From NCBI GenBank assembly GCA_029964075.1, contig CM057135.1, positions 7,549,001-7,613,000 on the forward strand: a DNA stretch of 64,000 bases, in the 5' to 3' direction. The position numbers and the translations under genes are program-made. Positions 20,315 to 30,212 of this stretch are shown here, piece after piece. The notes beneath the pieces are model-generated. The model had not been told where the DNA came from and did no database searches. It saw only the letters and a program-made list of their open reading frames with translations. Position 1 is the first letter of the stretch; the number at the start of each line of letters is the position of its first letter. This DNA is from Patiria pectinifera (Eukaryota; Echinodermata; Asteroidea; Valvatida; Asterinidae).

Positions 20315-21985
20315 CCATAACGATCGTAAAATTACCCATCCTGATGAAATTACTTCAGCTTTCAGTGATTATTTTTCTTCTGTTTGTAAACCTTCAGGTT
20401 CAGTTCCCCATATCCCTCCTCCTTGCTCGCTACCCATTCCTTGCTTAACGCATATTGATGCATCTGTTGGCCAAATTGCCGCATTGCTTCGAAACCTCCC
20501 TTCCAATTAATCCCCTGGACCTGATGGTATCTTGCCTGGTATTCTAAATAAAATTGCCCCTGATATATCTCATCCGCTCAGTTTGTTGTTTGGTGCATCG
20601 CTCAATGCGGGAGTGTTGCCGGACACTTGGCGATGCGCCAATATAACACCTGTTCACAAAAAAAGGGGATAAGTCTTTATTAACCAACTATATATAGACC
20701 AGTTGCTCTGACATCTGCGATGTGCAAAGTACTTGAGCGAATTATCTCCCAGGCCATTAACGACCATTTAACTACATTTGCCCTCCTCAACCCTATACAA
20801 CACGGCTTTGTTAAACACAGGAGCTGCGTTACCCAGCTGGTCAATTTTCTTCATTCTTGGTCATCAACCCTGGACAGACGCCGACCTCCCAGGGTGGATG
20901 CCATTTCCTTGACATGTCTAAGGCGTTCGATACAATGCCACATCACACCCTGCTCGAGAAGCTAGCAACAACATTTAACGCGGGGTGAATTGTGGCATTG
21001 AATTCGATCGTTTCTGACTGGTCGCCGGCAGCGAGTACTCTTCCGGGGCGGCGTCTCCCCATGGGTGGACGTCACCTCTGGCGTACCCCAGGGTAGCGTA
21101 CTCGGACCATTGTTATTTAATCTTTTTGTTAATGACATATCCAATTCCATTTCATCTATTTGCGTGTTATTTGCAGATGATATCCTCTTATATCGTGACA
21201 TACAATGTTCCAATGATCAGGTAGAACTTCAGTTAGATTTAAATAGACGTATTCACTGGTGTGACCTAAACGATATGACTTTCAATACTAGCAAAACCAA
21301 AGTTATGCATATCACTAGAAGCCGCCATGTCAATCCTCCAGTCTATAAACGAGGAAACACCCCCACTCATCACTACCAACTCTTATCAATATCTAGGCCT
21401 CACTATAGATGCTAATCTCAGCTGGACAACTCACATTTCCTGTATCGTAGCTAGAGCCATCGCCTTTTAGGGTTTATAAGAACAGTTGCTAGAGGATCCT
21501 CCCCTAAGGCTATTTTCGCTTTATACAAATCACTAGTCCTCCCCATCCTTGAGTATGGTTTGCCAGCATGGCACCCGCACACCTCAATTCTACAACGTAA
21601 GGTCGAGAAAGTCCAGCGGACAGCTACTCGTCTTGCTCTTGGTAAAAGGCGAGGGGAAATGTCGTACGAGGACAGATTGCAGCGGCTTAACTGGCACCCC
21701 TTAACCCTGAGACGTAACTATTTGTTATGTTCCTTTGTTTTTAAGGTTTTGTACGGTCTTTCAACATGTGAATCCCTTAGAAGCAACATTGTTATCAACA
21801 CTCGTCACATTGACTCTCTCACATTCCGCCATCTTCCTGCGCGCACAGATTCGCTGCTTCATTCTCCTTCCCGTCGATTCCCAAGGTTGTGGGATAATAT
21901 TCCATCTCACATTCGGGATGCTGCTGTGATCTGTCCTCTGACAACATTTCTCCGCCAACTGAAAGATGTCTGTTTAAACGTCTGA
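20315..21985 (+). pseudogene. LINE reverse transcriptase and C-terminal domain
   Basis: Pieces in several frames, with stops and frameshifts: CKVLERIISQAINDHL and NPIQHGFVKHRSCVTQLV (20740-20850), GVPQGSVLGPLLFNLFVND (21085-21140), CVLFADDILLY (catalytic FADD, 21160-21195), LPILEYGLPAWHPHTS and QRLNWHPLTLRRNYL (21540-21730), ending at 21985. The YGLPAW..L......LQRxALR pattern is typical of CR1/Jockey elements. Confidence 0.88.
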
Positions 21986-22483
21986 TTTTGTTTGCCATGA
22001 TTTAATTTTATCCTCCCGGTTCTGACAGGGAGCATGCAAGTGTAGGAACTGGTCCTTCCCCCTCCCCTCGACTCTGTGTTAATTTGTGTGCTATTTCTCG
22101 TCCTTGTCGTATTATGTCTGGGACAACATGCTTCCGAGCAACAGTAATTTAGTTTACTTTTGTTGTCCCGGACCCGCATAATACTATTGGTTTTTTGTGG
22201 CAGTTTATTCATTGTGTCCTTCCTAAGATTCAGCCCCTTTACTTGCATGCCCCCTCTCATACCCTCTTATACCCACCTCGTTTTTTTTCACTGAATCCGT
22301 TCTCCATGCTCGTCTGGCTGCCCTCCGCTCATTTGTTCTGTTTTTGCCCTTTTGGCTATTTGTTGTATTCGGTTATTCGTTCTTTTGTCATTTAATTGTT
22401 TACATTCTGTGCCGTTTTGATTGCTTGTTGCTGTTCTGTTGAGGTCGAATAAAAAATATGAATACAAAATAGAAAGTGTGTTT
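21986..22483 (+). other. LINE 3' UTR and tail
   Basis: T-rich sequence ending AATAAAAAATATGAATACAAAATAGAAAG just before the 3' target duplication. No ORF. Confidence 0.75.
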
Positions 22484-23007
22484 CATCCTGTCTCGACTGG
22501 ATTGGTCAGGAATTCACTGCAAATGGGGCAAATGTATACCGGGCATGTTAGAGAAAAACCCTGCAGGGAAAGTGGGGCAGCGTTGACACCGATGAGTGAG
22601 GCAAAGTGATGGTTGGGTGTCATGACTGGCTCAGACTTGACCGCATTGCCAAAAAGCGGCTTCCTCGGCCTCCCACCTTTAGCTAGTTGTCTGTAGTGGT
22701 TGCATACCTCACATTCCTCTTCTTCTGTCGCCGGATGATCTGTCCATTCGTATGGGATTCGTTTCTTCTTGGCTGAACACTTCAGGTAGCAAGCCCTGCA
22801 GATATAGATTGGATGGACATCCTCCCGGTCCTCCGTGACATCTACTCCAAAAACGTCGAGGATTTTCTTTGAAGTTACTGATACCCTATTTGACGTTTTT
22901 TTCGTTGACTGTTGCTGGTAGGTTTGATGCTTGTTCCCACAAAGCCTACACAGCTTCTGCAAGCATTCCAGATGAGTACTTCGAGAATTTATCGCGAGCG
23001 AAGCCAT
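22484..23007 (-). CDS. RAG1L: RAG1-like gene, first exon: N-terminal zinc module and RING start
   Basis: I choose ATG 23007 (MASLAINSRSTHLECLQ). It encodes KLCRLCGNK (C-x2-C), ILDVFGVDVTEDREDVHPI, YICRACYLKC (C-x2-C), a third pair CEVCNHYRQLAKGGRPRKP, then CPICSEFLTNPVET, the start of a RING. RAG1 has the same order (C..CG, I.VF.ID....D..HP..C..C, CDIC, a RGVKRK/GRP basic segment, CxIC....PVET). The LINE sits immediately after PVETG, and the remainder of the RING is at 18644. Upstream of 23007 the same frame is open to 23079. Confidence 0.85.
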
Positions 23008-23772
23008 AATGTAACGGGTGTATTGTAATCGCCGAGGCTGGTTTGACAAGTAAAATTCAAATTTGCCGGGTCTGAACAATCACTCAACTTTCACTTTTTG
23101 AACCGCGTTACACGAACTGATTAGAAAGTAATCATTACCTTTCGATTTATCTAACAATTCGGTTGAGATTATTGATTACGAATAAAACATTATTTTCACA
23201 TATTTTTATAATTTTAAAGTTGCTCGAAACCAAGGCACAATTTTGAAAAAGCCTGCTGGTATGTCCACGATGCATGGTGGCGCGCTTGCAATGAACGATT
23301 GTATTAAAAAGCGTCTGTGGGAAAAAAATAACTGGTTTTTTTTTACCAACGGTTTCCTTTTTACTAGAAATCAAGTGTAATATTCAAAATAGGTATCAGT
23401 CTTCTCAATAGTGTTACAGACACTCGAATAGAAACTCGGCAAAAGTGTGTAAACATTTCGGTAAAAAGTACAAATTTGTGCACGATTTGTGGTTCAATTT
23501 TGTGTCGCAAAAATCAGATTTTCCACTTTATTATTTCTTTTTCTGTTTTTTTTTCTGTTTTTTTTTCCACAGCAGTGGTTATGTATCAGTGTTTGATAGA
23601 CTCTTGCAAAATCATTCACTTATATGATCTGCAAAGGAAATGGCAGTACAAATCCCACATACTGTAATCATCGGTGTGCGCCGTCTGCTAGAACCTCTTT
23701 GTGTGCAGACGACGCAGACATGGCAACAGCGCATGCGCAAAAACACAAACTAAATGCACGCACAGTCTATGG
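23008..23772. other. 5' non-coding end of RAG1-like transposon
   Basis: Presumed promoter/5' UTR between ATG 23007 and the right TIR. Contains poly-T/TTTTCTG runs near 23530-23565 and a GCGCATGCGC palindrome at 23729-23738. No other gene. Confidence 0.6.
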
Positions 23773-23788
23773 GGCTGAAACATACGTG
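23773..23788 (-). repeat. Right terminal inverted repeat of RAG1-like transposon
   Basis: Inverse of CACGTATGTTTCAGCC; followed by TCTT, which also precedes the left TIR. Confidence 0.75.
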
Positions 23789-23792
23789 TCTT

Positions 23793-24507
23793 GTTTATTG
23801 AATAGAAATCAGGGTGGATTAGCTAGACCTGCTGGTAAATGTATATGCATGGAGGAAATGTTCTTGTGAGTATAATATTGTGTCGCGGAGAGCTATGCTC
23901 CCGAAAATAACAATCTTGCTAAGCGCGCAGGGCTCACAACGTCGTCCAGATGGCAGTCTGACGACGTCGCTGGTGGCCATGATTTGCAAAATATTGCTTC
24001 GTGAGAATGTTGTCTATTGTGAATGAGCGGGCCGTGAAGTGAGAATCTTTTGGGTGCGGTCGCACCGTGCTTGAACGAACCGTTTGGCGTTTGAGGAATG
24101 CCCATGGTTAGTGTTTCGGCGCACAGTACATTTTCGATTTTCCGAGCCCTAGTGCGATTTCAGTGCGATTTTAATTTCAGCTCTCTCAATCAAGACATGG
24201 ATATCACGTACGATATAGTGGAGGTAAGGTAGCCTCATCATTTCATTTAGACAAAACACCCAGAGTAAATGTTACGTTTCAAATAACGTTTCAAATTATT
24301 GAATAAATGCTGGAATGCAAGGGATCTTTGACACAGATTATGCAATAGTTGAACACTGCACGAACAATAATTATTACAACGCGGATAATAACGGGGTTTG
24401 TTTGGTCCCGGCCATTACATATCAGGGGATCGATGTTTTGAGATTAAATAATAATAATAATGAAGAATAAGAAATTTTGTTGTTCAAGTGTCTATTTTAT
24501 CATGAAA
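23793..24507. other. Unassigned flank, with one possible first exon
   Basis: No long frame. At 24197 ATGGATATCACGTACGATAT leads to GTGGAG and a consensus donor GTAAGG (24224): a nine-codon candidate first exon (MDITYDIVE). A repeat of AGTGCGATTT lies at 24150-24172. Too little to call a gene. Confidence 0.3.
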
Positions 24508-24577
24508 AAAAGTAAGACTGCTGCAAACTGCTTACTGACTGGATGGACCTGAAATATATAAATCTAAAAATTAATGT

Positions 24578-24617
24578 GGCCTGACGTTGCGAACTTAGCA
24601 AGTTCTTCTTCAGAGGC
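24578..24617 (-). ncRNA. Degenerate hammerhead-ribozyme-like motif
   Basis: Minus strand: GCCT (stem I), CTGAAGA core, A, GAACTT-GCT-AAGTTC (stem II, six pairs), GCAA in place of GAAA, C-G stem III, TC, then AGGC pairing with GCCT. The A13 to C change probably abolishes cleavage. The position at the terminus of a Penelope-like element matches known cases. Confidence 0.55.
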
Positions 24618-25030
24618 TAAAACAGAAATGACGGAGTACATACATTAACATGGGGGTGCACACAAACATGCAGGGCTGAAAGAAGAAACACAAAAAGAGG
24701 ATTAGGTGGGAAAGGTGTGGAAAGATGCAGGGGAGGGTGGATGAGAGAACAAAGAAACAAAGGGAGATGGCAAACCACAAGGGGTCTGGTGTAAACAGGG
24801 GAGGGACCAGAAAGGGGAAGGATCAATGTCACAGGGAGTGGGAACGGACAAAGCAGTGTGAGAGTGAAGGGGGATGATGCGGGGGGGGGGCAGTATGGAG
24901 GTGGAGAGGGATGACAGATGGGGGAAGATGGGTTAACACAAACAAGGAAGACCAGGTGGATTATCTGTTACAGAAGAAAATGGAGGAAGAAAAGGATTAA
25001 CCATTTCCAAGTTGGATGTTGAGACCATGT
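24618..25030 (-). other. 3' UTR of Penelope-like element 2
   Basis: Strongly purine-rich on the plus strand (GGGAGGG, GAAGATGGG), with a G10 run near 24883. No ORF. Confidence 0.6.
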
Positions 25031-25033
25031 GGT

Positions 25034-26265
25034 TCAATAAATAGTTCGAAGACGATTCATCCACACTTTCTCTCTGCTGAGGCGAACTGAGTCCTTGCGA
25101 TGGCCAAGAGATTCAATGCCCTGCAAAATCATATCAGAAATGGAGTGGTTAGGCAGGTTGAAGTGATGACCAACAGGGGTGTCTAGTTTCTTGGTGTTGA
25201 CCGTTGACCGGTGGGCATAGAAACGCTTCTTGAGCGTATTCTTAGTCTCACCTACATACTGCACTCCACAGACCCTGCAAGAAATGAGATATATGACATT
25301 AGAGGTGTGACAAGGGATATTACTAATGGTTCTGTGGGTAGTGACAGAAGAGTGGCCAGAAAAGGAGTCAGACTCCTGGATATGAATCTGGCAGACAACA
25401 CATCTGGAACTGCACTTGAAAGTACCATGCTGGGTGGGAGGGGATGCATCTAAGGATGGGACTTCAGCTAGAACAATCAAGTCCCGTAGATTTCGAGGAC
25501 GCCTGTAAGCCAACGTGGGGCCGTTGGGGATGGCGCGGGCAAGGCGATCTGAAGTATGGAGGATATGATGATTGTCATTAGTGATTTTGCAAAGGGGAGG
25601 GAGATTGGGGTGAAACGTGGTAACCAAGGATATCGTGGGTTTGGCCATGGCATCAGGGGCCTTCCCGTGAGAGCTAGATTTCTGGGGATAGCTTTAGCTC
25701 TGGCAATGGCACCATGAACCTGGCGAGAGCTGTGACCCCTGGCCACCAAGTTGTTCCTCAGTATCTGTGTATGGCGGGAGAAATTGGAATCATTAGAACA
25801 AATTCTTCTGGGTCTGAGCGCCTTGCTAAACGCTATGCCAGTTTTGCAGTGCCTGGGGTGACAGCTGGAGGAGTGGAGGTACTGGTGGGTGTCTGTGGGT
25901 TTGGAATACAGGTCAGTGGTTAGTGAGTTGCTTTGCTTGCGGATGGTGACATCCAGAAAGTGGGTTTGGTGAGCCGAGAACTCCGATGTGAATTTGATGG
26001 TTCTGTGGAAGGAATTGATGTGGTTAGTGAAGGTCAAGAGACTGTCCTCATCACTGGTCCAGATGAAAAAAACATCATCAATATATCTCCACAAGATCCA
26101 AGGGCGACATGGGGCCGGGGCAAGAATGCGTTCTTCGAGGTCACCCATGAAGAGGCAAGCCATGGAGGGGGGCCATGCGGGTGCCCATTGCAGTGCCGTG
26201 TACCTGTAGATAGTGTTCACCAAGGAAGGCAGGCGGGATGAAAGCCTTTGGCCATGGGTCCTCAT
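25034..26265 (-). pseudogene. Penelope-like RT C-terminal half and GIY-YIG endonuclease, frameshifted
   Basis: Upper frame: PPSMACLFMGDLEERIL, then WRYIDDVFFIW (intact YIDD, about 26100-26070), HQTHFLDVTIRKQ, LYSKPTDTHQYLHSSSCHP. Near 25650 the coding frame changes and continues with LPPLCKITNDNHHILHTS, CSSRCVVCQIH (zinc-like cysteines), VIYLISCRVCGVQYVGETK (GIY-YIG) and LKKRFYAHRS, ending at 25034 (WMNRLRTIY). The N-terminal RT fingers are absent: 5' truncation, the usual fate of target-primed insertions. Confidence 0.9.
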
Positions 26266-26348
26266 TTATCTATATAATTTCAACTGCATGTAGGCAGGCC
26301 TACGTAAAATGCTTCAACCTTTCAGGTAACAATCAAATTGTGTTAACC

Positions 26349-26886
26349 GTGATATTAGGTTCGCGCTGGCAGCATTAAGCCGGCGCTCCGCATCATTTAT
26401 ATTCGTGCTATAGATCGACTGAACTCAAGTGTCGGCATTGGTGTTCTCCATTTAATGTTCAAACGCCTTGTATTTGCAGGAGAAACCCGACGCCTACGAA
26501 GGCGTAGAAACGCATTTAAAGGGCTCTGTGTGGCGTTCAAGATCTCGGCCAAGTATTTTGAAGACATGAATAAAGATGGCTGGGAAGATGTGGACCAGTT
26601 GTTGGGTCTGGATAGGGCGTGATTAGACCACATTTTGGCCCTTGCCCCAAATGGAGGTCAGCGGCGAAATTTTATGGGACTGATGGCACGTGTGGCGGCG
26701 GGCCCACTGGATGAAAAGGCAGTCTGAAGGCTTTCCAAGCAGCAGAAACACCAACAGCAGAAAGAGCAGAGCAAGGCGGCTGACGCACTGCCAGCGCAAG
26801 ATGCCGGTACCGCAACATGTCCTGGTCCCAGTGATGCAACGGATGACGCTGTCGATCAGAAGACGACTACTAGCCCAGTGCCATAG
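26349..26886 (+). pseudogene. Unrecognised decayed ORF with two in-frame TGA codons
   Basis: One frame reads IIYIRAIDRLNSSVGIGV, FKGLCVAFKISAKYFEDMNK, GWEDVDQLLGLDRA, TGA (26622-26624), LDHILALAPNGGQRRNFMGL, PLDEKAV, TGA (26727-26729), then a Q/K-rich tail (RLSKQQKHQQQKEQSKAAD) to SPVP and stop. Both TGA codons stand where CGA (Arg) would fit, as expected from CpG decay. I do not recognise the family; a gag-like or lost host exon are both possible. The 5' end (AG before GTTCGC) could be a splice acceptor. Confidence 0.45.
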
Positions 26887-26935
26887 GTGAATAAGATATT
26901 GGGGCGTAGGCGACTGAACCGTCGAAGTAAAACGT

Positions 26936-26988
26936 TTTCAAAATATTAAGGACCCTAAGTTTGTAAAATATTAAGGACCCTAAGTTTG
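26936..26988. repeat. 25-26 bp tandem duplication
   Basis: AAAATATTAAGGACCCTAAG followed by TTTGT occurs twice in a row. Confidence 0.85.
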
Positions 26989-27079
26989 TACATTTTCGGT
27001 GGAGCAGAATGTTTGATGGAATAAAGTCAGCATTAGTTGCAGATAGCACAAAGAAATGTTCGTGTCTTTTGAGCTAAGA

Positions 27080-28620
27080 TTGTGAGCCCGAAGTTGGACC
27101 TCGGGCGCATGAACCAGGACCCAAGAAAATATAGTTTGGATCCGAGGTTGGACCTCGAAGCGAGATGCATGGTAAGGTTTATGAGGAATTTCATGAGATC
27201 TATGATTATGTAGCCAGAAGTAAACCACAAATTGGAATTAAAATCGAAGACTTAATTGGGAAAAGGTTATTTGAATCCGAGGTTGGACCTTGAGATGCGC
27301 TTGGGAATTGGAATTTAGTTTTGGATCCAAGGTTGGACCTCGAGATGAGACGTATGGTAAGGGTCTCGAGGAATTCCATTATGTGGATTTGACATCGAAT
27401 GCTTAATCGGGAAAGGTTTAGGACCCCACGAGAAATTGGATTTTAGTTTAAATCCGAGGTTCGATCTCAAGGTGAGACGTATGCTAAGAGTTTCCAGGAA
27501 TTCCATATGATGTAGCCAAATTTGAACCACAAAGTGAATTTTAAATCCAATTCTTAATCGGAAAAAAGGTTTTGGATCCGAGGTCGGACCTTGAGTTGCA
27601 CTTGGGGTAGGACTCACAAGAAATTGGATTTTAGTTTTGGATCCGAGGTTCGACCTCGAGGTGAGACGCATGATAAGGGTTTCGAGGAATTCCATTATGT
27701 GTGGCCAAATTGGAACCGCAAAGTGGATTTGACATCCAATACTTAATTGGGAAAAGGTTATTTTAATCCGGGGTTGGACCTTGAGAAGTACTTGGGTAGG
27801 ACCCCACGAAAATTGGATTATAGTTTTGGATCCGAGGTTGGACTTCGAGATGCGCTTGGGGTAGGACCTACAGGAAATTGGGTGTTGGTTTTGGGTCCGA
27901 GGTTGGACCTCGAGGTGAGATGGGGCAGGACCCCTGAGATATTCGATGTATATTATATACAATCCGCAGAGACGCCGTGCAAGGTTTCGATTCAGAGGTT
28001 GGATCCAGAGGTGAGAAGGAGCCGGGTTCCCTGAAGAAAGCGCATAGTTCAGGCTTTATAGATTTCGATCCAGAAGTCGGGCGTTGAGATGGAAAGGGGC
28101 AAGATTCCTCGAGAGAAATCTGATAAAATTCTATTTCGGTGTCGTTTCAAAGGTTAGGCCTTGAGGTGATAAGGGGCAGGGTTTCCAGGTAGAAATGTGA
28201 TCAATTAAATTTAAGGTTAATTCAGAGATTGGGCCTTAAGGGGCATATACAGCAAATTCTGCGAAATAAGGTTGGTAAATTGAAATGTTTTGATTCAGGT
28301 TGGATCTTGAGATAATAAGGAACAGGATTCATTAAGGGAAAGCTGATAAATTATTTTAATCTGAGGGCGAACCTCCAAATGTTCATTGGAAATTGGACAT
28401 GCAAGGGTACAAGGTACCGAAAGTTCGAGCCGAGGCTGGGCCTCGATGCACATTGGGATAGCATCCCATTACAAATTTGATTCAGGGTCCTGATCCGAAT
28501 TGAGAGGGCCAAGATAGCATTATTTGATCTCGGGTTTGGACATCGAGGCGCCACAGAGCAAACCTTATATGTAATTTTAAATAGTTAAGCAATTTTAGAC
28601 CGAGTTTGGACCTCAATGTA
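27080..28620. repeat. Tandem array of imperfect palindromes, GAGGTTGGACCTC core
   Basis: At least ten occurrences of TCCGAGGTTGGACCTCGAG or close variants (27092, 27148, 27274, 27328, 27453, 27577, 27638, 27763, 27828, 27896; weaker ones to 28610). They alternate between a ~125-bp spacer (AGGAATTCCATTATGTG, GGCCAAATTGGAACCGCAAA, CATCCAATACTTAATTGGG) and a ~65-bp spacer (GGGTAGGACCCCACGAGAAA), giving a ~185-bp higher-order unit. The inner 13 bases form AGGT-nnn-ACCT dyads. The array decays rightward; one more copy lies at 33732, beyond DIRS 2. No coding sequence. Confidence 0.85.
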
Positions 28621-29010
28621 CAACGGAACTTCGTAAAAAAAAATATGGATATGGTAAAGGATAGACCACTTAAGTCAACTTTCCCGCAGACAAGATGTTA
28701 ACGAAAGTTTGCCGAGAATTTTATGGTCCAGTTAGGTTTGTTAGAGAAGATAACAACAATTTATAGCAGTAAAAATAACAATGATACTGAGATCAACAAA
28801 GATTGATTCTACGTCACCTCCATTACGTAACTCCGAGACCATATGAGATAGCGATTGCCGCCCAGCAGATTATTGTGCTTGAAACCCAGCCGAGGATCAG
28901 ACGGACGTAATTGTTCCAGCACGAATTTCAATTGTATACTTAGCACACGCTGCGTTACATAACATGACTGAAGTTCGATACCTTGTCTGCTATGTCAGAC
29001 TTTTCTCCGC

Positions 29011-30212
29011 ATGCCACACCTACTAGAGGTGAGAGAAGCTAACCTACTATGGAGAAATCTCCGGACAGTCACCCAGTGCCACCCGCTGTTAAACAACAAG
29101 GTGGTAAAGGCAAAGGCAAGGGTACTGCAAAAGGTAAAAAAACCTGCACCTAAAAGGACTCGAGGATCGCGGGCAAACGCCTCAGATTCATTATCTACTC
29201 AGCAAGGCGATAATTCGCTTAATAGTGCTGAGATGTGGCAGAATTTAAATGATTCCTTTATGACTAACATGCAACAAGGTTTTTCCCAAATAGCGGGTGC
29301 TATGACAGCTCATATTGCGGGGTTAAATAACCCAAGACGCAAAGCTAAAACCGAAAGCGGTAATCATGTGGGGAAAAAAGTAAAATTGCAGAAAAGTAGT
29401 GCTGAAGAAAATTCTGACGCACAAATCGATGATGTAATGATTTCTGCCAATGAATCATCAGATGAAACTGATTTACTAGGGGACATTTAGCAGGAGTATG
29501 AGGCTGAGGACAACACTGGGCCAAAAGTTAAGGACAAACTGGCAACACTAGTGGACAGAATTTTGAAATCAAAAGTTTCTGATGAAAAACTAACAACAAA
29601 GCAGAACTCATACCCTCGCCCACAAAATTGTGAAAATATCACAAAAACTGTTGTTAACCCAGAAATCTGGTCGCAACTAAAACCCAGTACAAGATCAATG
29701 GACATCAAATGTCAAAAAGTGCAAGGATTACTGATAACATCCTTTGTGCCACTTGTACAGCTAACTGACAAACAAGTAACTAAAAAAAATCTAAGGAAGA
29801 GGTTAAACTTGCAATTGATGCAATGACATTGGTAACACATGCCAATTTTGAGTTGAATAATCGCCGAAGAGAATTGATTAAGCCAGATCTGAATTCACAG
29901 TACAGGCAATTATGCACCCAAAGTATTCCCCAAACCAAACAACTGTTCGGCGATAACTTGCCCAAGAAGGTGCAAGACATCAGTGCAACTAACAAAGTTG
30001 GAAATAAAATTGGAAGATTGAATGCACAACATGGCTTCAACAAAGCAGCAGCTACATGGCCGCCCCGTAGAGGGCAATATTCTCACTACTTTGCTGCAGG
30101 ACGTGGCTTCTCGTCAACAAACTGGCGTGGCAGCAGCCATTACAATGCAAATTACCAAAGGGGCAACTACTCATCCCGACGAGGCAAGAAAGGCCAAGGA
30201 TGCCGCATGTAA
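29011..30212 (+). pseudogene. DIRS 2 gag-like ORF1
   Basis: First part basic (KAKARVLQKVKKPAPKRT), then acidic (ENSDAQIDDVMISANESSDE). A TAG at 29488-29490 interrupts the frame, which continues with EYEAEDNTGPKVKDKLATLV to about 29825. The C-terminal part (NNRRRELIKPDLNSQYRQL, then R/G/Y-rich RRGQYSHYFAAGRGF) is in another frame to 30212. Position and composition fit DIRS ORF1; no knuckle. Confidence 0.7.

Larger units (their letters stand above)
18654..22483 (+). mobile_element. CR1-like non-LTR retrotransposon, full-length or nearly so, broken
   Basis: Flanked by CATCCTGTC at 18645-18653 and 22484-22492 (9-bp target duplication). Order: 5' region, an ORF with a 2A-like motif, AP endonuclease, RT with FADD, C-terminal CR1/Jockey-type domain, a long 3' UTR, and an AT-rich tail (AATAAAAAATATGAATAC). 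Multiple frame changes make it a dead copy. It lies inside the RING exon of the RAG1-like gene, in opposite orientation. Confidence 0.9.
8509..23007 (-). pseudogene. RAG1L: RAG1-like transposase gene, multi-exon, interrupted
   Basis: Exons read leftward. The order of domains matches RAG1: N-terminal zinc module, RING start (CPICSEFLTNPVET; RAG1 has the same C-x2-C....PVET spacing), a linker ending KTGGQ, a segment IPEGNFLAMKANLSMSW, then core blocks KLGGDKRGHSFK, HFKFEVFLFGDYQYL, PLTH/PPGLHIILGLF, AYHGKSFVGNHVNK and GEQGGESIHARF. The block with GGES aligns in spacing with the RAG1 segment that holds the third catalytic acid, and LGGDK with the first. At the second acid's block I see LHIILG, so that residue is not obvious; GDY in the preceding block is an alternative. 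Defects: LINE in the RING exon, a 14-bp frame-breaking insertion there, a frameshift in the 9.66-9.99 kb exon, and apparently missing pieces between 15.37 and 15.10 kb. RAG1-type proteins cut at the element ends in the nucleus. Confidence 0.85.
7767..23788 (-). mobile_element. RAG1-like DNA transposon, 16 kb with later insertions
   Basis: Perfect 16-bp inverted repeats (CACGTATGTTTCAGCC) at 7767-7782 and 23773-23788 bracket a minus-strand RAG1-like gene that starts 780 bp inside one end and stops 740 bp inside the other. The flanks share TCTT (7763-7766 and 23789-23792), a possible 4-bp target duplication. Transib and ProtoRAG transposons have termini starting CAC and 5-bp duplications, so ends and gene agree in kind. 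Later insertions: a DIRS element (10231-14846), a LINE (18654-22483), a palindromic Penelope-type remnant (about 16597-16787) and small foldback repeats. Without the two large insertions the element would be about 7.6 kb. Confidence 0.75.
24508..26270 (-). mobile_element. Penelope-like element 2, 5'-truncated
   Basis: Contains the C-terminal half of RT, the GIY-YIG nuclease, a GA-rich (on the plus strand) 3' UTR and a terminal segment with a hammerhead-like core. It is a different lineage from element 1: different motifs, and no inverted termini seen. The 3' tail also occurs alone at 17796-17907. Confidence 0.85.

Noticed and set aside
20962..22260. Minus-strand ORFs opposite the LINE
   Set aside because: Shadows of the RT and C-terminal frames; no domain.
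24197..24223. First exon of a host gene (MDITYDIVE with donor GTAAGG)
   Set aside because: Only nine codons; no partner exon could be joined with confidence. The exon-like segment at 26479 fits in one frame for 29 residues only.
26980..28034. Long minus-strand frame (27315-27962) through the palindrome array
   Set aside because: Its peptide repeats (LEVQPR, SNLGSK) mirror the DNA repeat; no conserved domain and no splice context.
27080..28620. CRISPR-like array of repeats and spacers
   Set aside because: Spacers are homologous to each other rather than unique, unit lengths are 65-125 bp, there is no cas gene, and the genome is animal.
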